Numbered from the stretch's first letter, positions 25,238-35,044 are shown. The stretch: DNA of 64,000 nt from Woeseiaceae bacterium (GCA_028279985.1 JANQMR010000001.1:62001-126000); one strand, 5' to 3'. Notes: generated by a model not told the origin, from the sequence alone. Program-made: numbers and translations.

Positions 25238-26098
25238 ATGAGAAGCCACATGAAAAACCACGTCGAAACAACCCGGAGCACGGTTCCGCCGGAGCCGATG
25301 ATCCGGCGTACCTTACCCGGCTACGCCGACTTCTCGTATCTCGCTTGGCTGAGTCCAGACCCGGACCCGAGGCGTTTCCTCGTTCTGGTGCACGGGATAG
25401 CACGGCAGGCGGACTACATCATGCGCGCGTTCGTCGGTGCCGCCGAACGTTACAATTATTCACTGCTGGCGCCGGTTTTCACGTACCGGACTTATCCCGA
25501 CTATCAGCGCCTGGGCCGTAGCGGGCTCGGCGAGCGCGCCGATCTCGCTTTCATGGGCATGATCGACGACGCGGCGCAGCGGCTCGGCATGGCGCCGGAG
25601 TTCGACCTGTTCGGGTTCTCCGGCGGCGCACAGTTCGCCCACCGGCTGGCCTACGCTCATCCCGGCGTCGCCCGATCCATTGTCCTGGCGGCCGCGGGCT
25701 GGTACACGCCGCCCGACGACTCACGCAAGCGATTTCCTTACGGCTTGCGGCGGACCCGCCGATTGCCCGGTGCGAGATTCGACGCCGACGGCATCCTCTC
25801 GACGCCGACTTTGACCATGGTCGGCGATCGCGACACGCAACGGGACGACATGCTGCGACAGCGTGACGGCGTCGATCGCGTGCAGGGCGGCCACCGTCTG
25901 GCGAGAGCTCGCTGGTTCCATCGAACGCTCAGCCAACTGACGATACAACGCGGTTTGGTCGATCGCCACGAGTTCCTGGAACTTCCCGACACCGGACACG
26001 ATTTCGCAACCGCCGTGCAGGCAGGCGGCCTGGTAGAAGCCACGCTCTCGTTCTGCGACAGGCAGGCGCAGCCTTATCCCGAGGAGAAACTCGCATGA
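25178..26098 (+). CDS. Alpha/beta hydrolase with repetitive N terminus
   Basis: The 306-residue frame begins in an ATGA overlap with the ABC gene. After about 40 residues the hydrolase fold appears: FLVLVHGIARQADYIM (oxyanion strand), LFGFSGGAQFAHRLAY (nucleophile Ser in G-F-S-G-G) and LPDTGHDF (His). An acid residue is likely in MVGDRDTQ. The first 20 residues are coded by 15-bp repeats (MSSSP-MSSFP-TSSFP-TSSLP). The repeats hold two in-frame ATGs and another follows, so translation may start at 25178, 25193, 25238 or 25250. No signal peptide is clear. A related polyhydroxybutyrate depolymerase-like or lipase-like activity is possible. Confidence 0.82.
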   Translation: MSSSPMSSFPTSSFPTSSLPMRSHMKNHVETTRSTVPPEPMIRRTLPGYADFSYLAWLSPDPDPRRFLVLVHGIARQADYIMRAFVGAAERYNYSLLAPVFTYRTYPDYQRLGRSGLGERADLAFMGMIDDAAQRLGMAPEFDLFGFSGGAQFAHRLAYAHPGVARSIVLAAAGWYTPPDDSRKRFPYGLRRTRRLPGARFDADGILSTPTLTMVGDRDTQRDDMLRQRDGVDRVQGGHRLARARWFHRTLSQLTIQRGLVDRHEFLELPDTGHDFATAVQAGGLVEATLSFCDRQAQPYPEEKLA

Positions 26099-27204
26099 AG
26101 ATTCACCACCAGATCGCGGTCCTGGCCTTGTGTGCCCTGGCCAAACCGGCGCTGGCCGACGACGGAGCGTGGTCGTTCGATGTCGGCGGCCTGCTGCATA
26201 CCGACAGCGTGAGCTTCAGCGACGATCTCACGCTGATCGAAAGCGACACCGATTTCCGCCGCGCCAGGCTCAGGACCCGGGCCGAATACGGTGACTGGCG
26301 GCTGAGGGCTGACTACGAGTTCGGCCTGGCCGAAGGCTGGCGCAGCGCCCTCGTCGAGTACCGTGGATTTCGCAAGCAGCGAATCGTCGTCGGCAATCAG
26401 GTTGCGCCGTTTTCGATGGAAGACCTGACCGGATCGCGTCATTTGTCGTTGACCGAGCGCTCGATCGCGAGCGCGCTGAGTCCTGGCATGTCGCTCGGCG
26501 CCTCGTGGCGTACCTGGCGGGACCGCTGGAGCCTGCACGCCGGTGTGTTCGGCGATGAGTTGAGCGATCTGGACCGGCGCAAGTTGCCGGGCACCAGTGC
26601 CGTCGGCCGCTTCACCTTTGCGCCGGTGCTCGGCCGCGGCTCGGTGCTGCATCTCGGCATCGCAGCCGAGGCGCGCAGTGTGGACAGCGGCAAGGCCGTT
26701 CGCCTGCGCGCGCGTCCCGGAAGCCGGCTGACGAATGTGCGGCTCGCGGACACCCGGTCCATAGCCGGGATCGACGATTCGACGTTGTTGGGCCTGGAGG
26801 CCGCGTGGGCGTACGATCGCTTCAAGCTGCAGGGCGAGTATGCGAGCCTGAGTCTGAGCGGTGCGTCCGAGTCGTTTTCGTTTGCCTCGAACTACCTTTC
26901 CGCGAGCTACCTGATCGGCGCCGAGCCGTACCGTTATCGCGCGAGCCGCGGCAACTTCCGGAGCGTGGAACCCGAAAGTAAATGGGGGGCGCTGGAACTG
27001 ACCGCGCGTGTCGCCAACCTGGATCTAGACGACGGCAGCGCACGGGGCGGTGAGCATCGGGAACTGACGTTCGGCGTCAATTACATCTTCGATCGCCACA
27101 TGCGCCTGATGTTGACGCATTCGGAAATCGGCGCGCGGCCTAACCGTGACGGTTTGGATGAGGATGTTTCAGTTACGGCGGTTCGCCTGCAGCTTTCTTT
27201 TTAA
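26095..27204 (+). CDS. OprO/OprP-family outer-membrane porin
   Basis: The 369-residue protein has a Sec signal peptide (MKIHHQIAVLALCALAKPALA, cleavage after ALA at residue 21) and a beta-barrel pattern of alternating aromatic/hydrophobic residues ending in RLQLSF with a terminal Phe. TDFRRARLRTRAEYGDWRLRADYEFG and GNQVAPFSMEDLTGSRHLSLTERS match the phosphate-selective porin O/P family; many such proteins do not carry phosphate. Its gene overlaps the hydrolase gene by 4 bp and is the last of the operon, followed by a strong terminator. Confidence 0.85.
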   Translation: MKIHHQIAVLALCALAKPALADDGAWSFDVGGLLHTDSVSFSDDLTLIESDTDFRRARLRTRAEYGDWRLRADYEFGLAEGWRSALVEYRGFRKQRIVVGNQVAPFSMEDLTGSRHLSLTERSIASALSPGMSLGASWRTWRDRWSLHAGVFGDELSDLDRRKLPGTSAVGRFTFAPVLGRGSVLHLGIAAEARSVDSGKAVRLRARPGSRLTNVRLADTRSIAGIDDSTLLGLEAAWAYDRFKLQGEYASLSLSGASESFSFASNYLSASYLIGAEPYRYRASRGNFRSVEPESKWGALELTARVANLDLDDGSARGGEHRELTFGVNYIFDRHMRLMLTHSEIGARPNRDGLDEDVSVTAVRLQLSF

Positions 27205-27227
27205 GGCGCGTAATCGACGAAGCCTCG

Positions 27228-27259
27228 GCCCCACGCCGGTTGACGGCGTGGGGCTTTTT
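27228..27259 (+). terminator. Rho-independent terminator after the porin gene
   Basis: GCCCCACGCCG (27228-27238), a 5-base loop and the perfect complement CGGCGTGGGGC (27244-27254) are followed by TTTTT. It closes the 22355-27204 operon. Confidence 0.92.
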
Positions 27260-27276
27260 GCCGGCAGATTTCCTGT

Positions 27277-28770
<1,494 letters not shown>

Positions 28771-28791
28771 GTATCAGGTTCCTGGATTCAG

Positions 28792-29583
28792 CTAGCCTTG
28801 GATCCAGTACATGCCGAGTCCCAAGCGCATGTTACCGGTCGCGTCTTCGTCTTCGTGTTCGTTCAGCCATTCATCGACGCGCTCCAGAAACGACTGGCCT
28901 TCGCGGTCGAGGAACTTCTTGAATTCGGGTAGCTTGTCGGGCGCAATTCGCGTGTTGGTTGCACGGCGTTCGAATCGCGCTTGCTGGTCGGCCGAACGAT
29001 GCAGGTTGTACGCGATCGTCTCGCCGAGATCCTCCATCACGCTGCCCGATCGTTCCATCTGTTCCGGATCCATCAGCACGGGCATGTAATAACGGGTTTG
29101 CGCGATCAGGGCGCCGTTGGAATCTTCAACGACGGCGCCGACATGTTTGAGCTCCTTGAGCATGGTCGAGGGCGCAACGCCGCCGCTGTAGTTTGCACAG
29201 AGTGCTTCGAAAGAGGGCGAGGCGCCGGCAGCGGCCAATCTGAGCGGCTCGCCCAAGGAATCCGTGTAATCCCGGTCCGAGAACCAGCCGCTCAGTACAC
29301 GCGAGGCGGAGTTCATGCGCTCGAATGTCACGATTTCCTCCCGCTCGAGCATGTCGCGGATTCGCCGGACCTCACGGCGTGTCATGCCGGTCAGAATCGC
29401 CACCCGCGAAATGTTCGTCGGCCGTCCGCGGATACCGAACTCCTGGGAGGCCACCTCGACGTAGGTCAGCTTTCCGACCTTGGTGAGCTCTTTCCAGGTT
29501 ACGCCGGCACGCAATAGAATCCGTGCAACTGGACGAAACAGCAAGCGAAACGCGTGTAATGCCGGAGATTGATAGTTTTCCAT
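28792..29583 (-). CDS. DUF6502-family protein
   Basis: The 263-residue protein (from ATG 29583) resembles DUF6502: ALHAFRLLFRPVARILLRAGVTWKELTKVGKLTYVEVA, then a helix-turn-helix-like region ISRVAILTGMTRREVRRIRDMLER. It is likely a DNA-binding regulator controlling itself and the DUF5666 gene. An ATG at 29625 would add 14 residues (MLVSSPLLIYIVPI) but has no ribosome site. With ATG 29583 there is also no Shine-Dalgarno, and a -10-like TATATT lies 10 bases upstream, so the transcript may be leaderless. Confidence 0.8.
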   Translation of the reverse strand: MENYQSPALHAFRLLFRPVARILLRAGVTWKELTKVGKLTYVEVASQEFGIRGRPTNISRVAILTGMTRREVRRIRDMLEREEIVTFERMNSASRVLSGWFSDRDYTDSLGEPLRLAAAGASPSFEALCANYSGGVAPSTMLKELKHVGAVVEDSNGALIAQTRYYMPVLMDPEQMERSGSVMEDLGETIAYNLHRSADQQARFERRATNTRIAPDKLPEFKKFLDREGQSFLERVDEWLNEHEDEDATGNMRLGLGMYWIQG

Positions 29584-29610
29584 TATTGGAACAATATATA
29601 TCAATAATGG
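29580..29610 (-). promoter_or_regulatory. Inverted repeat and -10-like box over the DUF6502 start
   Basis: CCATTATTG (29580-29588) and CAATAATGG (29602-29610) are perfect 9-bp inverted arms separated by 13 AT-rich bases. The ATG at 29583 is inside one arm, and TATATT on the minus strand lies between the arms. This is what an autorepressor operator would look like; the regulator would be DUF6502 itself (inference). Confidence 0.5.
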
Positions 29611-29775
29611 AGAGCTAACAAGCATCGATTAGCCGGCGCATAGCGTGATTTCAGACCTGTCTGTACGAGGTTCCATTAGGCCATCCTTAACTGTACCGGG
29701 GATGAACTTCCGTAAGCTCTTATTTGGGTGGTCGCATTGGCCGAGATACGCACGGCGCGCGGCCGAAGCCGCCAA

Positions 29776-29803
29776 TTGATTCCCCAGAGCAGGCGGGTAT
29801 ACT
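29776..29803 (+). promoter_or_regulatory. Sigma70-type promoter for the tRNA genes
   Basis: TTGATT (29776-29781), a 16-bp spacer and TATACT (29798-29803) precede tRNA-Cys by about 60 bases. The rest of 29626-29867 shows no gene. Confidence 0.55.
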
Positions 29804-29867
29804 GCCGGACCTCGGCGCGTGTGCTATCTGGCGTGCCGCCCGGCACCGACACCGGGCTCCCCTCGAT

Positions 29868-29941
29868 GGCTAGGTGGCAGAGTGGTTATGCAGCGGCCTG
29901 CAAAGCCGTGGACGCCGGTTCGATTCCGACCCTAGCCTCCA
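29868..29941 (+). tRNA. tRNA-Cys (anticodon GCA)
   Basis: The 7-bp acceptor stem GGCTAGG pairs with CCTAGCC, followed by T and an encoded CCA. The anticodon arm CGGCCTGCAAAGCCG carries GCA at 29900-29902; the T arm holds GGTTCGATTCC. It closely matches the E. coli tRNA-Cys layout. Confidence 0.95.
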
Positions 29942-30021
29942 TTTCCTGCCGGGTGTTAACCGGCCCCGGTCCCTTACTCGGTGGCCAAGTGGTACCCTTG
30001 CGCCGCGAACACTGGCCGCAC

Positions 30022-30108
30022 GCCCGGGTGGCGGAATTGGTAGACGCTGCGGACTTAAAATCCGCTGACCGAAAGGTCGTGCCGGTTCGAGTCCGGCTCC
30101 GGGCACCA
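30022..30108 (+). tRNA. tRNA-Leu (anticodon UAA)
   Basis: The acceptor stem GCCCGGG pairs with TCCGGGC, followed by A and an encoded CCA at 30106-30108. The anticodon loop CTTAAAA gives UAA at 30056-30058. A long variable arm (TGACCGAAAGGTCG) and the T arm GGTTCGAGTCC are present, as in class II tRNAs. It lies 80 bp after tRNA-Cys, and its 3' end borders the low-G+C block. Confidence 0.95.
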
Positions 30109-30279
30109 TCTAGGAATTCAGTAACTTAAGTATCGTCGGTCCCGCTACCTCTACAGCCCAGTATCTGGGGGTACTACGGCTTAATATTGCGGGTTGCTCT
30201 TACTCGCGCGAATCAATCGTATCCGGCGGCGAATCACGCAAGTGGCCTTGCCAATCCCGCTGCCATTAAATCTGGAAGC

Positions 30280-30314
30280 GGTGGCGGGGCTTTAACCCAA
30301 AGCGGAACGCCACC
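30280..30314. other. Nested hairpin in the gene-free stretch after tRNA-Leu
   Basis: GGTGGCG (30280-30286) pairs with CGCCACC (30308-30314), and inside it GCTTT (30289-30293) pairs with AAAGC (30299-30303). No T-run follows on either strand, so it is not a classical terminator. It could be the 3' end structure of the convergent gene at 30352. Confidence 0.35.
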
Positions 30315-30351
30315 AGGACTAAAAGACACAGTCGCGTCATGTATCGCATTC

Positions 30352-31311
30352 TCATTGTGCGGCCAGATTCGCGACCAGATTATCGCTCGCGCGGGAGATC
30401 ACATCCCTCGCCGCTTTCTCGTAAAGCGCGTTGTCGACAGACACAGTGATGTTCTGACGGGAGTCGGAGCCGAACTGAGATTGATCTTTGTCCATTGTGG
30501 CAAATGGTTCACCTGTCCAGGCATTTTTCTCGATCATGATGCGCCCGCTCTTGCGTTCGGAATGGTATGCCTTGATATCGGAACCCCACATGATTTGCAG
30601 ACCCGGTGCAAAGCTGGTCTGTGCCGTCACATCCCCGCGTCCCGCGATCCCGTAATACTCCCGTGCTTCTGCGGCGATGTGACCATAAGCCAGGACATAG
30701 TCGACTACCAAAACCGGCACGCCAAGCTCGCGCGCCGACGTGCCATACATGTGCGGAATGGGCTTATTGCCTATTCTGGGCGCGATCAGTTGTGTGCCGG
30801 TTGGTGAAAATGTCAGGTCTTGGACGTTTTTATTGAAAAGTTTTCTGTATGTAGAGTAATTCCTTTCAGGTCCATCGATAAAATTGGTCATTGGCATTTC
30901 CGCGCCACGTGCTTTGGCCTGTGCGGCAGCGGCATCCGTTTCGATCACTGTGATGCCGTTATCTTCCAGTGTTGCAACAAAATCCTCATACGCAGCATCC
31001 GTGATTGCCTGCATGGTTTCATGGCTCAGGCCAACGAGTTCCGTCGCTGTCGTCGAAGAGGCCTTGCGGGCGAAGCGATTACTTCTTTGGGTCGAGGCCA
31101 CGGCGCTTTTTTCATCCGCAACGACAAAACTCATGGCAAAATGCGGCACCAGAACCTGGTCAATGCCTCTTAAGTTTTTCGGCTTCTCGATCTTGACCGT
31201 GCCATCTTGCGGATACTCCTCGGCGCCGGCAACATGAGCGCTCTGCAGGGTGATCATCAGTACCCCCGCGATAACGGATATGGCAACTTTCTTCAGGTTG
31301 TGCAGTTTCAC
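30352..31311 (-). CDS. Secreted hypothetical protein
   Basis: The 319-residue protein has a signal peptide (KKVAISVIAGVLMITLQSAHVAGA, cleavage near residue 30). The mature part starts with KPKNLRGIDQVLVPHFAMSFVV and alternates alpha and beta segments, with a middle region VPVLVVDYVLAYGHIAAEAREYYGIAGRGDVTAQTSFAPGLQIMWG. I recognise no family. It is downstream of the kinase gene on the same strand with a 169-bp gap that holds a strong palindrome, so it is likely a separately regulated target. Confidence 0.75.
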   Translation of the reverse strand: MKLHNLKKVAISVIAGVLMITLQSAHVAGAEEYPQDGTVKIEKPKNLRGIDQVLVPHFAMSFVVADEKSAVASTQRSNRFARKASSTTATELVGLSHETMQAITDAAYEDFVATLEDNGITVIETDAAAAQAKARGAEMPMTNFIDGPERNYSTYRKLFNKNVQDLTFSPTGTQLIAPRIGNKPIPHMYGTSARELGVPVLVVDYVLAYGHIAAEAREYYGIAGRGDVTAQTSFAPGLQIMWGSDIKAYHSERKSGRIMIEKNAWTGEPFATMDKDQSQFGSDSRQNITVSVDNALYEKAARDVISRASDNLVANLAAQ

Positions 31312-31422
31312 GGATGCTCTCCCTTAAAGCCCTTGATGTCCTTTGGTGTCAGTTCGATTCATCGACGACGGCACCGCCGCAAACGCCTTACGAATAGCTT
31401 GCAGCATGAGAAACGCGGATAC

Positions 31423-31440
31423 ATCCCCCTAAAGGGGGAT
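31423..31440. promoter_or_regulatory. Perfect palindrome upstream of the secreted-protein gene
   Basis: ATCCCCC (31423-31429), TAAA and GGGGGAT (31434-31440) form a perfect 7-bp dyad 112 bp upstream of the ATG at 31311 and 41 bp past the kinase stop. There is no T-run on either side, so an operator is more likely than a terminator. Confidence 0.5.
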
Positions 31441-31480
31441 AGCTACACTTGGTTTGCCGCCATCATTGCGGCACGCCAGG

Positions 31481-32833
31481 TCAGCCGTCGGTAGCTGCTT
31501 CGACGGTCACGCGGGCGCCGCTGCCGGTGTTTTGTGCGCTGACCTGCCAGCCATGATGCGTTGCGATCGCTTTGACGAAAGCAAGGCCAAGGCCTGCCGT
31601 GTAAGCGTGGGCGGTATCTGCCCGGCGGTTCGCGAAGCGTTCGAAGGCAAGACTTTTAAAGCCTTCCGGAAAGCCGGGCCCGGTGTCAGTGACGGTTAAT
31701 TGGAAGCGTCCGCGAATCAACTCTGAACGGACGATGATTTCACCGCCGGCTGGAGTCAGCCTGAGGGCATTATCGAGCAGGTTTGCAAGGAGCCGTCTCA
31801 TCGAAGCAGGGTTGCAGCTAATCGTCAATTCCTGCGGTGAGACGATGAATGAGAGTGTTATGTCTGCTTCTTCAGCGGCAGCATCATACAGGGTCTGCAT
31901 CTGATGCATCAGGCCGGCCAGGGCGACATCTTGAAACCGGGACCGATCTGCGCGTCTGGCATCAAGAGCGGAGATTTCCAGCACGTCGTCGATCGTCTTG
32001 GCCAAACTGCGCAACTCGGCCTGTGTCTGCTCTATGTCCGTTTTGTAGGAGGGCGGTAGCTCCCGCGAAAGGCGGGCATTGGCGCGCGCAAGCGGGATTT
32101 TCAGTTCATGGGCTATTTGAGCTGCGGCCGACTTGTGATGACTAAGCGCGGCTTGTAGGCTGTCTACCATGTTATTAATCTGTGTAGAGATGTAAGAGAG
32201 TTCGTCATTGCCCCTTTGATTAATCCGCTGTGTCAGATCGCCCGTGCTAATGGCATCGCATTGTGTTGCGATGCGCTGCACGCGACCAGAGACCTGCCGG
32301 GTCAAGAAGGCCGCTGTTGCGATCATCAATGCGCCCAGGAGCAGTAACGCGACGGCGGCAATAGCGATTAACTGACGCAGGTCTGCCATGCGGACGTCGG
32401 CATTGCGGGCAACGATGAGCTGTGCGCCGTCGCGAAGAACGGTGCCGCGCATATACCATGAGCCGCCAACGCTTTCGGGCAAGGTCACGATTTGTGCCTG
32501 TGACGTTGATAAGTCGAGGGGCGGCCATGCCTGCAGGTTTCCGAGAATGGCCTCTTCAGGCCCGCTCCGGTATCCGATGAGCCGGTCCGGTGCCGTCAGC
32601 GGATCGAACTGTAGTTGCGTGGCAAGTGCGGCTTTAAAATCGGTTTCTCTCTTATGTTCGTGTAGCGCGATAAGAGCGGCCATGTCTGCGTCGACCAGAC
32701 GTTTCAAGGACCGCTGGCTTTCAGCTACGAATACGATGCTCACGATTAGGACGATTACAATAAAACCGATGAATGTAATCGCGCTTAGTACTGCCAGCCC
32801 ACGACGAAACACAGATGTTCGTTTCTCTGTCAT
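31481..32833 (-). CDS. Sensor histidine kinase
   Basis: The 450-residue protein has membrane helices at about 15-37 and 155-178, a short periplasmic domain of about 115 residues, HAMP (about 180-232), HisKA with H242 in AAAQIAHELKIPLARANARL, and HATPase (LLDNALRLTP, DTGPGFPEGF, GLGLAFVKAIATHHGW). Its start overlaps the response regulator stop by 4 bp (ATGA). It probably senses an envelope signal. Confidence 0.92.
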   Translation of the reverse strand: MTEKRTSVFRRGLAVLSAITFIGFIVIVLIVSIVFVAESQRSLKRLVDADMAALIALHEHKRETDFKAALATQLQFDPLTAPDRLIGYRSGPEEAILGNLQAWPPLDLSTSQAQIVTLPESVGGSWYMRGTVLRDGAQLIVARNADVRMADLRQLIAIAAVALLLLGALMIATAAFLTRQVSGRVQRIATQCDAISTGDLTQRINQRGNDELSYISTQINNMVDSLQAALSHHKSAAAQIAHELKIPLARANARLSRELPPSYKTDIEQTQAELRSLAKTIDDVLEISALDARRADRSRFQDVALAGLMHQMQTLYDAAAEEADITLSFIVSPQELTISCNPASMRRLLANLLDNALRLTPAGGEIIVRSELIRGRFQLTVTDTGPGFPEGFKSLAFERFANRRADTAHAYTAGLGLAFVKAIATHHGWQVSAQNTGSGARVTVEAATDG

Positions 32834-33507
32834 GCATCAAAATCCAGACAGAAACCGACGCCGCGGCGTGTGCGGAGCGGGTTTTCCTTTCCATTCCGAT
32901 CGAGTTTGCGCCGCAGTCTGCCGATATTCACATCGACAACGTTGGTTCCGGGGTTAAAGTCGAAACCCCAGACGTCACGTAAAAGCATGTCTCGCGTAAC
33001 CACATCGCCGCTATGATCAAGAAAGTATTTGAGGAGATCGAACTCCTTGGGGCTCAGGGGGATATGATTGCCATCAAGATGTGCCGTACGTGCACTGACA
33101 CTGAGTTCCAGTGGCCCCAATACCCTGATTTCCGGCTGTGCCGTCATTCTTGAACGGCGGCTCAGGGCGCTCACACGGGCGAGCAGTTCCCCATCGTCAA
33201 AAGGCTTTGTCAGATAGTCATCGGCGCCCGCATTAAGCCCTTCGATCCTGCTTTCGGTCCCGCCGAGCGCTGACAGGATAAGGACAGGCACTTCCAGTTT
33301 CAGCCGTTGCAGGGTTTTGAGCAGGCCGATACCATCGCCATCGGGCAGGCCGCGGTCCATGATGATGATGTCAGCAGGGGTGGACTGAAGATGCGTCAGC
33401 GCCGCCGCTCTGGATTGGACATGCGTTATTTGCCAGTCATGAGGGGCCAGCACGTGAATGATCTGGCCGGCAATGATGCTGTCGTCTTCAACCAGCAAGA
33501 GCTGCAT
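32830..33507 (-). CDS. OmpR-family response regulator
   Basis: From ATG 33507 the protein has 225 residues: a receiver with acidic pair EDD and phospho-acceptor D51 (ADIIIMDRGLPDGDG), Lys in DDYLTKPF, and an OmpR winged helix (LSPKEFDLLKYFLDHSGDVVTRDMLLRDVWGFDFNPGTNVVDVNIGRLRRKLD). The frame is open further upstream to 34116, but that part is antisense to the divergent secreted-protein gene and carries no receiver sequence. It is first in the operon with the kinase and divergent from the 33652 gene. Confidence 0.92.
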   Translation of the reverse strand: MQLLLVEDDSIIAGQIIHVLAPHDWQITHVQSRAAALTHLQSTPADIIIMDRGLPDGDGIGLLKTLQRLKLEVPVLILSALGGTESRIEGLNAGADDYLTKPFDDGELLARVSALSRRSRMTAQPEIRVLGPLELSVSARTAHLDGNHIPLSPKEFDLLKYFLDHSGDVVTRDMLLRDVWGFDFNPGTNVVDVNIGRLRRKLDRNGKENPLRTRRGVGFCLDFDA

Positions 33508-33542
33508 TTGTCTGATGTATCCAACGGAAACAAGGACGGCTG

Positions 33543-33558
33543 CGCATTGTACAGTGCG
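33543..33558. promoter_or_regulatory. Near-perfect palindrome between response regulator and divergent secreted gene
   Basis: CGCATTGTACAGTGCG is a 16-bp palindrome with one mismatched pair. It sits 35 bp upstream of the regulator start and 94 bp before the divergent ATG. A TTGACA -35-like box follows at 33575-33580 on the plus strand. It could be the operator of this regulator. Confidence 0.45.
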
Positions 33559-33651
33559 ACTCACACGCAAGAAAAAGACTTGACAGAAATGCAGATTAGG
33601 ACAGCTAAAAAGCCTGTGGGCAGAGATCATCAAATAGTGCGGAGCGGGCGG

Positions 33652-34218
33652 ATGAAGGCAGCCTTGACGGTTGCCGCGCTCGCGATCGCTGGGGCGTTGG
33701 CCTTGACTGGCTCGCCGGTGCATGCCGGTACGCCGCAAAGCCATGAAGATATTCTCGCGGCGATTGCCCTGGCTGATGAGGCCGAACGTAGCGGAAACCA
33801 AGACGGCTATACTGAAGCGGCCCGCATCTGGCGCGGTCTTGGGGCCGCTGCGCTGACCCAGGACGATCAGGACCTCGCCGAACTGTGGTGGGACGAGACA
33901 CGAATCCGGGACGAACTCCCGTCGCGCGGAGCCGTGAGCGGGCCGGGGGTGCGCCGGGCAAGCCTCGCTGCGGGCGGTGCTGAAGAATTGAGTCTGGCCT
34001 TTTATGCCGGGCAGGTTGCCGTTCTTACGCTGCGGGCCCATGACAACACCCGGTATACTCTGCGCGCCAAAGACAGTGACGAGAAACTGGTGTGTGACGG
34101 CGTTTCCGATGGCCATGCCTATACCTGTCGCTGGACGCCGCTTTGGACTGGCAGCGTTGAGATAAACGTCTCAAACACCTCATCTACGGATGGGCGATAT
34201 ACGTTGATTGTCAATTAG
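33652..34218 (+). CDS. Secreted hypothetical protein with PPC-like C-terminal domain
   Basis: The 188-residue protein has a signal peptide (MKAALTVAALAIAGALALTGSPVHA, 25 residues). A short helical, TPR-like segment follows (HEDILAAIALADEAERSGNQDGYTEAARIWRGLG). The last about 85 residues resemble a beta-sandwich of the bacterial prepeptidase C-terminal kind: RYTLRAKDSDEKLVCDGVSDGHAYTCRWTPLWTGSVEINVSN. Two Cys residues there could pair. GGAG before ATG 33652 supports the start; the frame is open upstream but antisense to the regulator. Such domains often accompany CHAT proteins. Confidence 0.68.
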   Translation: MKAALTVAALAIAGALALTGSPVHAGTPQSHEDILAAIALADEAERSGNQDGYTEAARIWRGLGAAALTQDDQDLAELWWDETRIRDELPSRGAVSGPGVRRASLAAGGAEELSLAFYAGQVAVLTLRAHDNTRYTLRAKDSDEKLVCDGVSDGHAYTCRWTPLWTGSVEINVSNTSSTDGRYTLIVN

Positions 34219-34393
34219 ACTGGCAGCTACAAGTCGCGTTCTCATCCTCCTTCGCGGGGATAAGGCGCCAGGATCAGACGTTTTTCCATGACAATGGCAG
34301 TTAGAATAGGGACTGTATGGCTTTCTAACAGAGGATGTTAATCGGTAACCCGCCTGTATTGCGTCTATCGTATCCGGACAGGAGGGCGGAGCC

Positions 34394-35044
34394 ATGTCAC
34401 CACTTGACGGACTTAAAAAACCCCACAGCCCAAATGCGCAGATGGCTGAGGCTGTGCTGGAAGTGATGGACTGGCCATTGCTGGTTGTCGATGTTCATGG
34501 GAACAGTCTTTACATGAATAAATCCTTCGAGGCCTTACGGTCCCAGCATGAAGGGATTGGCGGTGAAGCGCGGATTTACTTTCGCAATCGTGAAGCCACC
34601 GCCACCTTGAAGAAGGTGCTCGAGCAGTGCCGCGCGGGTTTGGAGCAACCCTCCAACCGCAACAAGACCCGGCATTTTCATGTCAGTTTCGACGATGTGC
34701 TGCCGCCTCTGCAAGTAACCTGCAAACCAGTCCCCGGTATGATCTCTATCTTGATTACCATACGGCTGATTGAGAACGTGTCGCCAACACCGCAAACAGG
34801 TGCCGTATTAATGGATGTGTACCGCCTGACCCATGCCGAGGCGGCATGTGCCTGCTACATGGCGCGCGGGTTGTCCTGTCAGCAGGTTGCTCAGTTGCGC
34901 CGGGTTTCTGCGGAAACTGTACGCAGTCAATTCAAGGCCGTCCGCCGGAAACTTGGCGTCAGCACAACCGGCGAAGCAATTGCCCGTATTCTATCGTTCG
35001 TTCAGCCCCTCCCGGGCACGGACCTAGACTATCTGCCGACATAG
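34394..35044 (+). CDS. PAS-like / LuxR-type helix-turn-helix regulator
   Basis: The 216-residue protein begins with a PAS-like fold (MAEAVLEVMDWPLLVVDVHGNSLYMNKSFEALR) and ends with a LuxR DNA-binding domain: LTHAEAACACYMARGLSCQQVAQLRRVSAETVRSQFKAVRRKLGVSTTGEAIARI. There is no receiver or autoinducer domain. The start follows AGGAGGGCGGAGCC, a strong ribosome site. It converges with the CHAT gene, overlapping by 16 bp, and may regulate it or the secreted protein upstream. Confidence 0.85.
   Translation: MSPLDGLKKPHSPNAQMAEAVLEVMDWPLLVVDVHGNSLYMNKSFEALRSQHEGIGGEARIYFRNREATATLKKVLEQCRAGLEQPSNRNKTRHFHVSFDDVLPPLQVTCKPVPGMISILITIRLIENVSPTPQTGAVLMDVYRLTHAEAACACYMARGLSCQQVAQLRRVSAETVRSQFKAVRRKLGVSTTGEAIARILSFVQPLPGTDLDYLPT

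Noticed and set aside
29728-30129. 133-codon open frame over the tRNAs
   Set aside because: It runs through tRNA-Cys and tRNA-Leu, which are certain from their folds.
33508-34116. N-terminal extension of the response regulator frame
   Set aside because: It is antisense to the secreted-protein gene; the receiver domain starts at ATG 33507.
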